Shown here: positions 1 through 9,295 of the stretch, piece after piece
How positions within the stretch are numbered: the first letter of the stretch is position 1
Layout: each line of letters starts with the position of its first letter
DNA from: Clostridiaceae bacterium BL-3
Lineage (GTDB): Bacteria; Bacillota; Clostridia; Clostridiales; Clostridiaceae
Direction: 5' to 3'
Assembly: GCA_902809985.1 (NCBI GenBank)
Contig: CADDXC010000001.1
Span: forward strand, 868,001-932,000
Length of the DNA: 64,000 bases
The notes under the pieces: model-generated
Told to the model about the DNA's origin: nothing
The model's database searches: none
Seen by the model: the letters and a program-made list of their open reading frames with translations, nothing else
Made by a program: the position numbers and the translations under genes

Positions 1-21
1 AATAGAAAAGATGGATTATGA
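1..21 (+). CDS. 3' end of upstream gene, probably ECF sigma factor (partial)
   Basis: The first 21 bases read as an open frame ending in TGA (NRKDGL-stop) that overlaps the next gene's ATG by 11 bases. Genes encoding DUF4179 proteins usually follow an ECF sigma-factor gene with just such an overlap, so this is inferred to be its tail. Only six codons are visible, so the identity rests on context. Confidence 0.3.
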   Translation, partial: NRKDGL

Positions 22-1174
22 TAAAAAATTTTTTGGAAATAATTTGGAGTCTGTAGAAATTCCAGAAGAAGTTGATTTTGTTATAGATAGAGCTATAAAA
101 AGGGCAAAAAATAGATATAAAAATATTTTTTTAAAAGGTACAGCCTCCATGGCAATTATGCTTGTTTTGTTTGTATTTCTAAATAAAACGTCACCTGTTT
201 TTGCTGATTACGTAAATAATGCATCAAAAGAAGTAAAAAACTTACTTAACGGTTTTAGAGACAGTGGAATTGACAATGCAATAAAAAATGGATTTGTTCA
301 AGAGTCTATTGACAATAAAAATTATTTTTCTCAATCAGCTGAAGATAGAGGAATTACAGTAACTATAGACCAATTTACTATGAGTGGAAATGAACTCCTT
401 ATTGGATATAGTGTAAAAGCTGATAGTAAATATAATGATTGGAATGATTTAATGTGTGATTCATTACAAATTATAGATAACAAAGGTAGAATATTGTTTG
501 ATGGAAGGGATAGTAATGATGTTGCAAAAGAGCTTGCTAAAAATAATATTGATAATAAAGAGTATGCTGTATATAATTCTCTTTATTATATGGATGTAGA
601 TAAGGGAAGCTTTAAAAATTCAAGAGTGAAGAAAGGAGTTTTTCACTTTAGCAGTGATAAAACTAAAATATCAGAGCTGCCTGATAGTGTTACTATTAAA
701 TTTTATGATTTTTATGATAATACAATAAGTCCTCATATTTATAAGAAAATGAATTTTTTTAGTAAATTGTCTCATAAGGCTCCTAAAATTATTACTGGAA
801 GTTGGCAGGTCAATATAAAAGTTGATGATAAATTGAAGAATGCCAGGGAAATTAACTATGTAAAAGATATTAATACAGATGTAAATTCGGCTATAAAAAT
901 AGGATATGTAAATGTATATCCTACTGTAGCAAATGCTAAATTTTCAGTTCCAGTTGATATGAGTGTTAAAGATCTATATCTTGAAGATGACAGTGGAAAT
1001 AAGTATAAATGTGGTGCTAGAGAACGTCATGGAAATGATAATTCTAATTTCCGTGAAGAAATTTCTGATTTTGAGAGTCCTTATTTTGAAAAAGTCAAAA
1101 AATTATATTTGGTAATCAAAAGTGAAGAAAATAATAAGGAAAAGGACTTTAAAATAGCACTTAAGAAAAAATAA
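11..1174 (+). CDS. DUF4179 anti-sigma-like membrane protein
   Basis: This 387-residue protein has a short charged cytoplasmic N-terminus (about 1-40), one membrane segment (about 41-66) and a long extracellular domain typical of DUF4179 proteins. In this family the N-terminus is thought to hold an ECF sigma factor while the outer domain senses envelope stress; that role is inferred from family and from the overlapping upstream stop. The C-terminus is Lys-rich and its TAA abuts, in the same frame, the body of a truncated XRE regulator, suggesting a deletion joined the two genes. It is unclear whether the C-terminal end is native. Confidence 0.7.
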   Translation: MDYDKKFFGNNLESVEIPEEVDFVIDRAIKRAKNRYKNIFLKGTASMAIMLVLFVFLNKTSPVFADYVNNASKEVKNLLNGFRDSGIDNAIKNGFVQESIDNKNYFSQSAEDRGITVTIDQFTMSGNELLIGYSVKADSKYNDWNDLMCDSLQIIDNKGRILFDGRDSNDVAKELAKNNIDNKEYAVYNSLYYMDVDKGSFKNSRVKKGVFHFSSDKTKISELPDSVTIKFYDFYDNTISPHIYKKMNFFSKLSHKAPKIITGSWQVNIKVDDKLKNAREINYVKDINTDVNSAIKIGYVNVYPTVANAKFSVPVDMSVKDLYLEDDSGNKYKCGARERHGNDNSNFREEISDFESPYFEKVKKLYLVIKSEENNKEKDFKIALKKK

Positions 1175-1225
1175 AATCTTACTCAAGAACAAATTGCTAA
1201 TTATTTAAATATTAGTGCACCGGCA

Positions 1226-2170
1226 GTGAACAAGTGGGAAAATGGAATATCCTATCCAGATATAATGTTGTTATCACCTCTTGCGCGTGTTCTAAAAATT
1301 GATGTTAATACTTTATTGGCATTTAATGAGAAATTAACAACTGCAGAAGTAAATAAACTTGGAAAAGAGGTTAGTGAAATGGTATCAAAAGAGGGGTACC
1401 AGAAAGCCTTTGAAAGGGGTAGTGATTTAATTAGGCAATATTCAAGCTGTGATGAGTTAATATTGAGGATATCATCAATATTAAGATTACTTCTAGTTAC
1501 ATCCCGAATTGAGGAAAAATATAAATATGAAGAAAAAATTATTACCTGGATTCAATCTGCAGCAGCAAGCAGCAATGAAAAGACAGCATCTATGGCCAAA
1601 ATATCCTTATCTGCAATATATAGAGAAAAGAAAGAGTATGAAAAAGCTAGAGAAATATTAGATAGAATTCTAGAGATAGGACTAGGCATCGATAAAAAAA
1701 TTCAACAGGCGCTACTGTTTGAAAGCAGCGGAAAAATTGAAGAAGCTTACGATGTTTATGAAGAAATACTATTAAATAATGCTCATGAAGCATTAGGAGC
1801 CTTCTCTTTAATAATAAGTCTGTTGTTAAAAGAAAATAAATTTACTGAAGCAGAAGAATGTACAGGGCGAGCGAAAAAGTTAGTTGAAGTATTCGATTTA
1901 GGAGCATATCGTAAATATACATTGGATTTATCTTTAGCAAGGGAAAAACAAGATAAAGAAAAAGCTATAAGGGTGATTACAAATATTGTAAATGAAGCAG
2001 ACAGTATGAATAACTTTATGAAGTCAAAACTATATAGGCACAGAAAATTAAAGGTGACCCATAGTTGGAGTAAAGATGAATATGAAAGATTAGTAAAACA
2101 GTCGATTAAAAAAGATAAAATCCTTGATCTTGTAAAAAATGACTCTAGAATAAAATTTCTGCTGAAATAA
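1226..2170 (+). pseudogene. XRE-family regulator with TPR-like tail, 5'-truncated
   Basis: The frame opens right after the DUF4179 stop at 1172-1174 and reads NLTQEQIANYL...VNKWENG, the second half of a Cro/C1 helix-turn-helix. The first dozen or so residues and the ATG of a normal XRE protein are missing. The only start is a GTG at 1226 inside the recognition helix, with no good ribosome site. The remaining 314 residues are helical and TPR-like (paired motifs such as YEKAREIL and EEAYDVYEEIL), typical of clostridial XRE/TPR regulators. Without the helix-turn-helix it is unlikely to bind DNA, although a leaderless or read-through product cannot be excluded. Confidence 0.6.
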
Positions 2171-2370
2171 TACTTAAATTGGTATATGCATAAGAATAAA
2201 ATAGAAAAATGTCACTCATAGTAGTTATAGTGAATAGTACTGTAAATAACGTAGACTTTTTGTAATGAGAGACTGATATAAATGGGCTTGGTGAATTTAG
2301 GTGAAGTTAATAATGATAAAAATTTCATAAATATATGATTTTAAATTGTAAAATGTGTTATAATACGAAT

Positions 2371-2507
2371 ACAAAGAGAGAAAATAAAAACAGGATGCTG
2401 GTAATATCCTGTAGTGTACAATCCGGTTGCTTAGGCAACTGGTATTACTAAGTTTATTAAATAAAAATGGTAGCAACCACTTGCCGGTAGGAGCTACTAT
2501 TTTTTTA
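2371..2507 (+). ncRNA. Structured small RNA, copy 1 (candidate antitoxin RNA)
   Basis: An extended -10 (TGT-TATAAT, -10 at 2359-2364) precedes a non-coding transcript of about 137 nt. It contains hairpin CAGGAT/ATCCTG (2391-2411), hairpin CCGGTTGC-TTAG-GCAACTGG (2423-2442) and a terminator TGGTAGC...GCTACTA followed by T7 (2467-2507). The second copy keeps both hairpins with compensating or G-U changes in hairpin 2, which supports selection on structure. The RNA converges on a tiny minus-strand ORF, overlapping its 3' end, as txpA/RatA-type antitoxins do. No known riboswitch motif is evident. Confidence 0.6.
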
Positions 2508-2577
2508 TTTCTTTAATAAGTAAAACTATGAATGTTAATAGTGAAATGATGAATAATCCTGCTTAAAAAAGTAACAT
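2497..2577 (-). pseudogene. Inactivated holin-like type I toxin ORF
   Basis: On the minus strand the frame reads MLLF-stop-AGLFIISLLTFIVLLIKEIKK, matching codon for codon the intact ORF at 9421-9504. A TAA replaces the fifth codon (CAA in the other copy). The hydrophobic stretch ending in lysines resembles short holin-like type I toxins. The nonsense codon should abolish it unless translation starts after it, and no start codon is visible there. Confidence 0.45.
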
Positions 2578-2695
2578 TAATATGTTTCTCATTGTAATGA
2601 TATAAAGAGAAATATAGAAAATTTTGAATACCTTCTATAATTTTATGAAGGATTATAATAAATAATGTGAAGTACTCAATTTACAAAAAATATGC

Positions 2696-2739
2696 AACTG
2701 TGGACACAGTTTGTGTATTTATGCCTGAAGAAATATAAT
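2696..2739 (+). promoter_or_regulatory. Promoter and palindromic operator of the two-component/ABC cassette
   Basis: TTGTGT (2711-2716) and TATAAT (2734-2739) are 17 bases apart, 45 bases before the regulator start. A perfect dyad AACTGTG-GA-CACAGTT (2696-2711) runs into the -35 hexamer, the position expected for a response-regulator or repressor site. Which protein binds is unknown. Confidence 0.5.
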
Positions 2740-2783
2740 AAAATAAGGTATAAAATCAGTAAAGCAAAGGATGGTGAAAATAA

Positions 2784-3470
2784 ATGAAACGGATATTTTT
2801 AGTTGAAGACGATAGAGCAATCGCCAGAAATCTTATACTTCTGCTCCGCTCGGAGGGATTTACAGTCACTCACACCTCTACGCGGGGTGATGCCTTTGCC
2901 GCGCTTGCCGGAAATAAATTTGACTTGGCGTTGATTGATATTTCTTTGCCTGACGGAAATGGATTTACAGTTTGTACGGAAATCAAACAAACGCAGGATC
3001 TTCCCGTTATCTTCCTGACGGCTTCCGGTGATGAAGCAAGTGTTGTTACCGGGCTGAACATGGGTGCAGACGACTATATCACCAAGCCTTTTCGTCCGCG
3101 TGAACTGATTGCACGAATCAGAACCGCCCTGCGAAAGAGTGGACGTTCTCCATCGGCTTTTGAAATTTTCGGGCTTCATGTGGATATGACAAGCGGCGTC
3201 GTGAAAAAGGAGGACAGTGAAATTTTTCTTTCAGCTTTAGAATATCGCTTGTTGTTGGTGTTTATTAACAACCCCAAAAGCATTATCACAAGGAGCAGGC
3301 TGCTTGACGAATTGTGGGATGCTGCAGGCGAGTTTGTCAATGACAATACATTGACCGTGTACATTAAACGCTTGAGGGAAAAGATAGAGGATGACCCGGC
3401 AAACCCGCAAATAATTTTGACCGTTCGGGGGACGGGATATAGATTGGGGGACGGGTATGCTTCGAAATAG
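2784..3470 (+). CDS. OmpR-family response regulator
   Basis: This 228-residue regulator has an N-terminal receiver (acidic pocket Glu8-Asp9-Asp10, phospho-acceptor Asp52 in ALIDISLPDG, Lys in YITKPF) and a C-terminal winged helix ending in TVRGTGYRLG. A ribosome site (AAAGGATGG) precedes the ATG. It overlaps the kinase gene by 14 bases and heads a regulator-kinase-ATPase-permease operon. That organisation resembles VncRS/Vex and other peptide-sensing or antimicrobial-peptide resistance systems, so it probably controls the transporter. Base composition is visibly richer in G+C than the flanks. Confidence 0.9.
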   Translation: MKRIFLVEDDRAIARNLILLLRSEGFTVTHTSTRGDAFAALAGNKFDLALIDISLPDGNGFTVCTEIKQTQDLPVIFLTASGDEASVVTGLNMGADDYITKPFRPRELIARIRTALRKSGRSPSAFEIFGLHVDMTSGVVKKEDSEIFLSALEYRLLLVFINNPKSIITRSRLLDELWDAAGEFVNDNTLTVYIKRLREKIEDDPANPQIILTVRGTGYRLGDGYASK

Positions 3471-4446
3471 GGAGTTTCGGCAGATTGCCATTTTGTTCTC
3501 CTTAATAGCTGCCGTCGCTGTGACGTTGGGGTTTGCAGTCAATAGGTTGGCTGGAATTCTTGCCATTGCTTCTGCCACTGCCTTTGGAACAGCGTTTTTT
3601 GCGTTTACCAAAGCCCGATATAAAAGAATTGTGCAAATTTCAGATCAAATCGATCTTGTGCTTCATAACGCTGACCGTCTGTATATTGGTGAATTAGATG
3701 AGGGCGAACTTTCCATTTTGCAAAGTGAAATAACAAAAATGACGCTGCGTATTCGGGAACAAAACGATGCACTAAAAAAAGAAAAAGAACATCTTGCTGA
3801 TTCGATGGCCGACATAGCTCACCAACTCCGCACTCCACTCACATCCGTAAACCTTATTCTGTCATTGTTAGAGAATAACCCTGACGAAAATGAACGGAAA
3901 GCATTGATACGGGAAACAAAAGAATTGTTTGTACAGATGGATTGGCTGCTTACTTCCCTGTTGAAATTATCCCGCCTGGACGCAGGCATTGTGGTGTTCC
4001 AAAGCGATCAGATTGATGTGAACACTTTGATCAGTGCTGCTCTTCACCAGTTTTTGATTCCGATGGAACTGCACAATATTGCCTTTCAAACAGATGTGCC
4101 GAAAGGGATAATTATTCAGGGTGATTTTGGTTGGCTTTCGGAAGCAATTCAAAACATTCTCAAAAATTGCATGGAAAGTGCTGGCGATAACGGGAAGATT
4201 GAGATTGTTTGCAGGTCCAACCCACTGTTTACCGAAATTGCCATCCACGACAGCGGCGCGGGCTTTGAAAAAGAAGATTTACCCTGTCTGTTTGACAGGT
4301 TCTATCGTGGGAAAAATGCAGGCACTATGGGATACGGGATTGGATTGGCTCTCTGCAAGACGATTATAACATGGCAGGACGGGACGATTACCGCCAAAAA
4401 TCACCCGCAGGGCGGTGCAATATTTTCCATTCGTTTTCCAAAGTGA
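3457..4446 (+). CDS. Sensor histidine kinase of the ABC cassette
   Basis: The 329-residue kinase has two membrane segments near the N-terminus (about 9-28 and 32-51) with almost no loop between them, like intramembrane-sensing kinases of peptide-detoxification systems. A coiled-coil linker leads to the H-box DIAHQLRTPL (His122), an N-box (NILKNCMES), and G-boxes DSGAGF and GYGIGLAL. It should phosphorylate the preceding regulator. Lack of an outer sensor domain suggests the signal comes through the partner transporter. It has the same G+C-rich codon use as the rest of the cassette. Confidence 0.9.
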   Translation: MLRNREFRQIAILFSLIAAVAVTLGFAVNRLAGILAIASATAFGTAFFAFTKARYKRIVQISDQIDLVLHNADRLYIGELDEGELSILQSEITKMTLRIREQNDALKKEKEHLADSMADIAHQLRTPLTSVNLILSLLENNPDENERKALIRETKELFVQMDWLLTSLLKLSRLDAGIVVFQSDQIDVNTLISAALHQFLIPMELHNIAFQTDVPKGIIIQGDFGWLSEAIQNILKNCMESAGDNGKIEIVCRSNPLFTEIAIHDSGAGFEKEDLPCLFDRFYRGKNAGTMGYGIGLALCKTIITWQDGTITAKNHPQGGAIFSIRFPK

Positions 4447-4528
4447 CGGATCTCTCACCTTAAAGTCACAGAGATGTAAGTTGAAAGTTCTATTATATAG
4501 GTAAAACATGAAAGAGGAGGCTCACATA

Positions 4529-5215
4529 ATGGAGTTTTTAAAAACAGAAAATTTATGCAAGATCTACGGCAAGGGTGAAAATCAAGTTACGGCCCTTGAT
4601 CATGTTTCGCTTACAATCGAAAAAGGGGATTTTACTGCAATTATCGGTTCTTCCGGCTCCGGTAAATCCACCTTGCTGCACGCCATCGCGGGTGTGGACG
4701 TGCCGACCAGTGGAAAGGTGTATCTGGAAGGGCAGGATGTATATGCACAAAACAATGAAAAACTCGCTATTTTCCGCAGGCGGCAGGTCGGACTGATTTA
4801 CCAGTTTCATAACCTCATTCCCACTTTGAATGTGGTGGAAAACATCACCTTGCCTATACTGATGGACAAACGGAAGGTCAACGAGGAACGGCTGAATGAT
4901 TTGTTGGATTTGCTTGGGCTAAAAGACCGTAAAACGCATTTACCCAATCAGCTTTCAGGCGGTCAGCAGCAGCGTGTTGCTATAGGACGCGCTTTGATGA
5001 ACGCTCCAGCGGTTATGCTGGCCGATGAACCCACCGGCAGCCTGGACAGCCGTAACGGACAGGAAATCATCAAACTGCTGAAAGAAAGCAATAAAAAATA
5101 TGGGCAGACCCTGATTCTCGTCACCCACGATGAAAATATCGCTCTGCAGGCAGACCGTATTATTACTATTGCAGATGGAAAAGTGGTTCGGGATGAGAGG
5201 CAGGTGGCACGATAA
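4529..5215 (+). CDS. ABC transporter ATPase, MacB/BceA-type
   Basis: The protein carries Walker A (GSSGSGKST), a Q-loop (YQFHNLIPTLNV), the signature LSGGQQQR, Walker B (VMLADEPTGSLD) and the switch His (LVTHDEN). It belongs to the LolD/MacB/BceA group that pairs with FtsX permeases. An upstream in-frame ATG at 4508 lies just 5' of the AGAGGAGG ribosome site, so the ATG at 4529 (MEFLKTEN) is the better start. It overlaps the permease start by one base, so the two are translationally coupled. Probable role: energising efflux or detoxification of an envelope-active peptide. Confidence 0.9.
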   Translation: MEFLKTENLCKIYGKGENQVTALDHVSLTIEKGDFTAIIGSSGSGKSTLLHAIAGVDVPTSGKVYLEGQDVYAQNNEKLAIFRRRQVGLIYQFHNLIPTLNVVENITLPILMDKRKVNEERLNDLLDLLGLKDRKTHLPNQLSGGQQQRVAIGRALMNAPAVMLADEPTGSLDSRNGQEIIKLLKESNKKYGQTLILVTHDENIALQADRIITIADGKVVRDERQVAR

Positions 5216-7767
5216 TGAACATCTTTAATAAAGTCGTCCTAGAAGGACTGAAAAAGAATCGCACACGAACACTTGTAACAATCGTCGGAGTTGTTCTGTC
5301 AGCCGTCATGATTACGGCAGTTGCTACCTTTGGCACTTCCCTGCTGAATTATATGTTAAATGGTTCTATTGCGAAATATGGCGGTTGGCACGTCGAATTT
5401 GAGGATGTGGATTCTTCTTTCGTAGCAAAACAGGCAAGCAGCGACAAAGTTGCAAACACCGCAGTGTTTGAAAATATCGGCTACGCAAAATTTGACGGTG
5501 GGAAAAGTCCCGAAAAGCCCTATCTTTTTATAGCCGGATTTAACAAGAAAGCCTTTGATATCTTGCCAATAAGCCTGATTTCTGGCAGGTTGCCTGAAAA
5601 CAGCGGGGAGGTTCTTGTCCCTGCCCACGTTGCGGAAAAGGGCGGCGTTAGATTCAGGGTGGGCGACAAGCTTACACTTGCTGTTGGAAGCCGCATGGAG
5701 GTCAACAAAAAGCTTAATCAACACAACCCCTACATTTCTGGGAATAAGCCAGGGATGTCCAAAGAAACTCTTGTGCCAAAAGCCAAGAGAACCTACACGG
5801 TTGTAGGTATCTGCGAAAGACCCGGATTTGAGGAACATTCCGCACCGGGATACACTTTGATAACGAAAGCAGATATGCAAAACCAAGCGGACAGCTTTAG
5901 CCTGTTTGTCACGCTGAAAAACCCGCGAGAAGTCCATGCTTACGCAAGCAACACAGTCGGAGCAGGAGATTATGTCTTTAACGATGATGTGCTGCGCTTT
6001 TTGGGTGCTTCGGACAATAAACTATTCAACACAATACTGTATACGGTCGGCGGCATTTTGGTTGCCATCATCATGGTAGGCTCTATTTTTCTGATTTACA
6101 ACTCGTTCAATATCTCACTGAACGAACGTACACACCAGTTTGGTATTCTCATGTCGGTAGGTGCCACTGCCAGGCAACTGCGAAATTCGGTGCTGTTTGA
6201 GGGCGTTTGCATTGGTTCAATCGGCATACCTATTGGTGTTTTGGTCGGCATAGGAAGTATTAAATTGATACTTCCTATTATTGCAAGTAATTTCAGCACT
6301 ATTATGAGCAGCAATGTACCCTTGACCTTGTCGGTGTCCGCACCCGCACTGGTTGTGGCGGCAGCAGTCAGCTTGATTACGATTCTGTTCTCGGCCTATA
6401 TTCCGGCCAAAAAAGCCTCCGCTATTCCCGTGATGGAGTGTATACGCCAGACCAACGAGATCAAAATTGAATCGAAGGCCATTAAAACGTCAAAGCTCGC
6501 ACAGCGTATTTACGGTTTGGAGGGAACGCTAGCACTAAAGAATTTTAGGAGAAATAAAAAACGCTATCGCAGCGTTGTTCTGTCTCTTACTTTAAGCGTC
6601 GTATTGTTTGTATCGGGAAGTGCTTTTGGAACCACATTGAAACAGCTTGTAAAAGAGTACACCGTAGAAATGGACGGCGACATCGTTTTCTCTGCACAAG
6701 ATATGGAGGAAAACGAGTTGTTTCAGCTGTATGACAAGCTGAAAACCGCTGACGGCGTTTATAAAAGCACCTATCAGACGGATCAGACTTATCTCTGCAT
6801 GACAAGCGATCTTCCAAGTGATTTTATGAAAACCTACCGGCAGTCTACAGGTGATAAAAGCACAGGGAAAACATTGAAACTGCCGTTGGATGTTCAGTTT
6901 ATTGAGGATAACATTTATTACGACTTTATCAAAAGCCTTGGCCTGCCCAAAGCGGAATATATCGGACAGGACGCAAAGGTTCTCATCGTAGGAATAAATA
7001 CAATCAAACATACTACTTATTTCACAAACAGTTCTATGGATTTTACGCTTACCTCTCCTTCCGGGGAGCAGGCGAAAACGATCCGCGCCACCTTTGTGGA
7101 TTCCTACCCGTTAGACACACTACCTAGGGATTCGACGCCTACTTATCTTTTTATGGTGGTTGCCCCTTACCAGATGAAGCCGCAGTTTAACGCACTGGGT
7201 GTGCCTGCAAAGTTTGGCTTGACTTTCTGGTCAAAAAATCCAGCACAGTCTATGGTACAAATACAGTCGATCATCACGAGAGAGGGCGTTGCCTCTGACT
7301 ATACCTTGCACAATCTGTCTACGGCCGTTGACCTATTCCGAAGTCTCACCTTTGTGGTGGACGTATTCACTTATGTTTTTACCATCATGCTCTCATTGAT
7401 AGCGGTTGCCAATGTGTTCAACACGATTTCCACGAATATCAGGCTGCGCAGGCGGGAGCTCGCCATGCTCCGCTCCATGGGAATGTCCGACCATGATTTC
7501 AATAAGATGATGAATTTTGAGTGTGCCTTTTACGGTATACGAACGCTGATGTTTGGGTTTCCCATCGCGGGGTTTCTTTCATGGCTAATCTACGAAGGGT
7601 TTGTGGTCGCAGAAAGGATGAATAACTTCAATTACGTATTCCCGTGGGGCAGTATGATAATCAGTATGCTGAGTGTATTCTTTGTCGTTTTCATTACAAT
7701 GCTGTACGCTACGGGTAAGATCAGAAAAGAAAACATCATTGACGCGCTGCGGGATGACATGGATTGA
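5215..7767 (+). CDS. FtsX-type ABC permease, 850 aa
   Basis: The protein has the MacB/FtsX plan twice over: an N-terminal membrane helix, a large extracellular domain (about 45-270), three helices with the FtsX signature, then a second helix, a second outer domain and three C-terminal helices (helix groups near 275-400, 455-475 and 715-840). Such large permeases pair with BceA- or Vex-like ATPases and two-component systems in peptide resistance or signalling. It is the last gene of the G+C-rich cassette. The substrate cannot be told from sequence. Confidence 0.87.
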   Translation: MNIFNKVVLEGLKKNRTRTLVTIVGVVLSAVMITAVATFGTSLLNYMLNGSIAKYGGWHVEFEDVDSSFVAKQASSDKVANTAVFENIGYAKFDGGKSPEKPYLFIAGFNKKAFDILPISLISGRLPENSGEVLVPAHVAEKGGVRFRVGDKLTLAVGSRMEVNKKLNQHNPYISGNKPGMSKETLVPKAKRTYTVVGICERPGFEEHSAPGYTLITKADMQNQADSFSLFVTLKNPREVHAYASNTVGAGDYVFNDDVLRFLGASDNKLFNTILYTVGGILVAIIMVGSIFLIYNSFNISLNERTHQFGILMSVGATARQLRNSVLFEGVCIGSIGIPIGVLVGIGSIKLILPIIASNFSTIMSSNVPLTLSVSAPALVVAAAVSLITILFSAYIPAKKASAIPVMECIRQTNEIKIESKAIKTSKLAQRIYGLEGTLALKNFRRNKKRYRSVVLSLTLSVVLFVSGSAFGTTLKQLVKEYTVEMDGDIVFSAQDMEENELFQLYDKLKTADGVYKSTYQTDQTYLCMTSDLPSDFMKTYRQSTGDKSTGKTLKLPLDVQFIEDNIYYDFIKSLGLPKAEYIGQDAKVLIVGINTIKHTTYFTNSSMDFTLTSPSGEQAKTIRATFVDSYPLDTLPRDSTPTYLFMVVAPYQMKPQFNALGVPAKFGLTFWSKNPAQSMVQIQSIITREGVASDYTLHNLSTAVDLFRSLTFVVDVFTYVFTIMLSLIAVANVFNTISTNIRLRRRELAMLRSMGMSDHDFNKMMNFECAFYGIRTLMFGFPIAGFLSWLIYEGFVVAERMNNFNYVFPWGSMIISMLSVFFVVFITMLYATGKIRKENIIDALRDDMD

Positions 7768-7961
7768 TTCAAGATCATCCCAAGAGCCATTAGACGTTGA
7801 ATTGCAGAATCAATTCTACAGTTAGCAAATCAAATTTTATCTTTTTGTGTTGGAATTAAAGAAATAAGATACTACAGGAAATATATTAGGAGTAACTGGG
7901 TCAGAGTTTATAAATTTAATTAAGTGTGTTAGAGCAATATGCTTAAATTTTTTAAAAAGAT

Positions 7962-7987
7962 TGTAACGAAATTTAGTTTTAAGAGTC
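7962..7987 (+). promoter_or_regulatory. Candidate autoregulatory ECF promoter
   Basis: TGTAAC (7962-7967) followed after 17 bases by GTC (7985-7987) fits the TGAAAC/CGTC style of ECF-sigma promoters and lies just upstream of the sigma gene, consistent with autoregulation. The rest of the 245-base gap after the permease shows no gene. Confidence 0.45.
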
Positions 7988-8012
7988 TTATGTATGAGAG
8001 AGAGGTGAAACT

Positions 8013-8483
8013 GTGACTGATTTTGAAATTATATACTCTCAATATTTTGCTGATGTCTATAAATATGCTCTGTCGCTATGCCGTGATGGAACTTTGGCAG
8101 AGGAAATAACCCAGGAAACATTTTTTAAAGCTTTGAAAAATATAGACAAGTTTAAAGGAAACTGTAAAATACGAGTTTGGTTGTGCCAAATAACAAAAAA
8201 TACTTATTTTTCGGCATATCAGAAAAATAAACATATTACAGATGAATCCCGTGAAGAAAATGAAGGTGAATGTATTGAGCAAAAGTTAATAGATAGTGAA
8301 ACAGTTTGGGAAATACATAAAATACTTCATCTTTTAGATGAACCATATAAAGAGGTTTTTACTTTACGGGTGTTTGGTGAATTATCTTTTTTACAAATTG
8401 CTGAGCTTTTTGAGAAAACAGAAAGCTGGGCAAGAGTCACATTTCATCGTGCAAAGATTAAAATCAAGGAGGTGTTAAAATGA
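8013..8483 (+). CDS. ECF-type RNA polymerase sigma factor
   Basis: This 156-residue protein has sigma region 2 (AEEITQETFFKALKN, about 28-42) and region 4 (about 102-156) with a helix-turn-helix, and lacks regions 1 and 3, as ECF sigmas do. The GTG start follows GAGAGAGGTG. It overlaps the zinc-finger anti-sigma gene by 4 bases. It should direct polymerase to a small envelope-stress regulon, possibly including its own promoter. Confidence 0.9.
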   Translation: MTDFEIIYSQYFADVYKYALSLCRDGTLAEEITQETFFKALKNIDKFKGNCKIRVWLCQITKNTYFSAYQKNKHITDESREENEGECIEQKLIDSETVWEIHKILHLLDEPYKEVFTLRVFGELSFLQIAELFEKTESWARVTFHRAKIKIKEVLK

Positions 8484-9175
8484 AAATTCCCTGTGAAGTA
8501 GTTAAAGATTTACTGCCGCTCTACCATGATAATGTTTGCAGTGATGAAAGTCGTACCATTATTGAGGAACATTTGCTAGAGTGTGATACCTGCAAAAAAT
8601 ATCTTGATGATATGGATGGCGATTTCATTCAAACTAATGACGAGAAAGCAGCAGAGCAAGCAAAATCTGATATATTAAAAGGAATAAAAAGGCAGCTGTT
8701 TAGAAAAAATGTTATGGTATCAGTTATTTCAGTTATATGTGCAATTGCTGTATTATTAGGAGGATTTTCATTTATCTTTCACTACCAGATGCCAATTCCA
8801 TACGAAAACGGACTAGTGAGTGTGAAAAAGGGAGATAACGGGATGGTTGATGTTTATTTTAACAGGGATGATTACTACTGTTCGTATAAATGGGATACCA
8901 CAATTGAAAAAAATGGTGTAAAACAACGTGTTGCATATATTTATTACACAGATACTATATGGACAAAGTATTTTTCTAAGCCACAAAAGGATAAGCAATA
9001 TAAGTATACTATTAACAATAGTGCATTTTTTGATTATGATGACGACAATAGATTTATAGAGATAAAAAAGGATATATCAGCGGTGTATTATCTAGATTAC
9101 TCGCACATCCCAAAGTTATCTACAGAAGAACTACAAAAGAATTCCTCGAAGGCAGTTCTTCTTTGGAAAAAATAA
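8480..9175 (+). CDS. Membrane anti-sigma factor with zinc-finger domain
   Basis: The cytoplasmic N-terminus has the HxxxCxxC zinc anti-sigma motif (EEHLLECDTCKKYL, about 29-42). One membrane helix (about 75-97) and a roughly 130-residue outer domain follow. ATGA-type overlap with the sigma gene marks them as partners. Release of the sigma factor probably follows damage or ligand binding to the outer domain, which I do not recognise. Confidence 0.85.
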   Translation: MKIPCEVVKDLLPLYHDNVCSDESRTIIEEHLLECDTCKKYLDDMDGDFIQTNDEKAAEQAKSDILKGIKRQLFRKNVMVSVISVICAIAVLLGGFSFIFHYQMPIPYENGLVSVKKGDNGMVDVYFNRDDYYCSYKWDTTIEKNGVKQRVAYIYYTDTIWTKYFSKPQKDKQYKYTINNSAFFDYDDDNRFIEIKKDISAVYYLDYSHIPKLSTEELQKNSSKAVLLWKK

Positions 9176-9295
9176 ATATATAAAATAGTTAAAGGGATTG
9201 ATATAAATGGGATTGAAAGACTGATTTGAAGTTAGTATAGATGAAAAATTTTATGAAATATGATTTTAAATTGTAAAATGTGTTATAATATAAAT

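Larger units (their letters stand above)
2270..2590. repeat. Long direct repeat, copy 1 (RNA/toxin locus)
   Basis: About 300 bases here align with 9196-9512 in the same orientation, from GAYTGATATAAATGGG through the promoter, two hairpins, the terminator and the region beyond. The two copies bracket the G+C-rich two-component/ABC cassette and the sigma/anti-sigma pair. Confidence 0.75.

Noticed and set aside
2371..2507. Structured RNA considered as a riboswitch (c-di-GMP, preQ1, THF types)
   Set aside because: None of the conserved aptamer cores I know is present, no gene follows in cis at a sensible distance, and the convergent small ORF fits an antitoxin RNA better.
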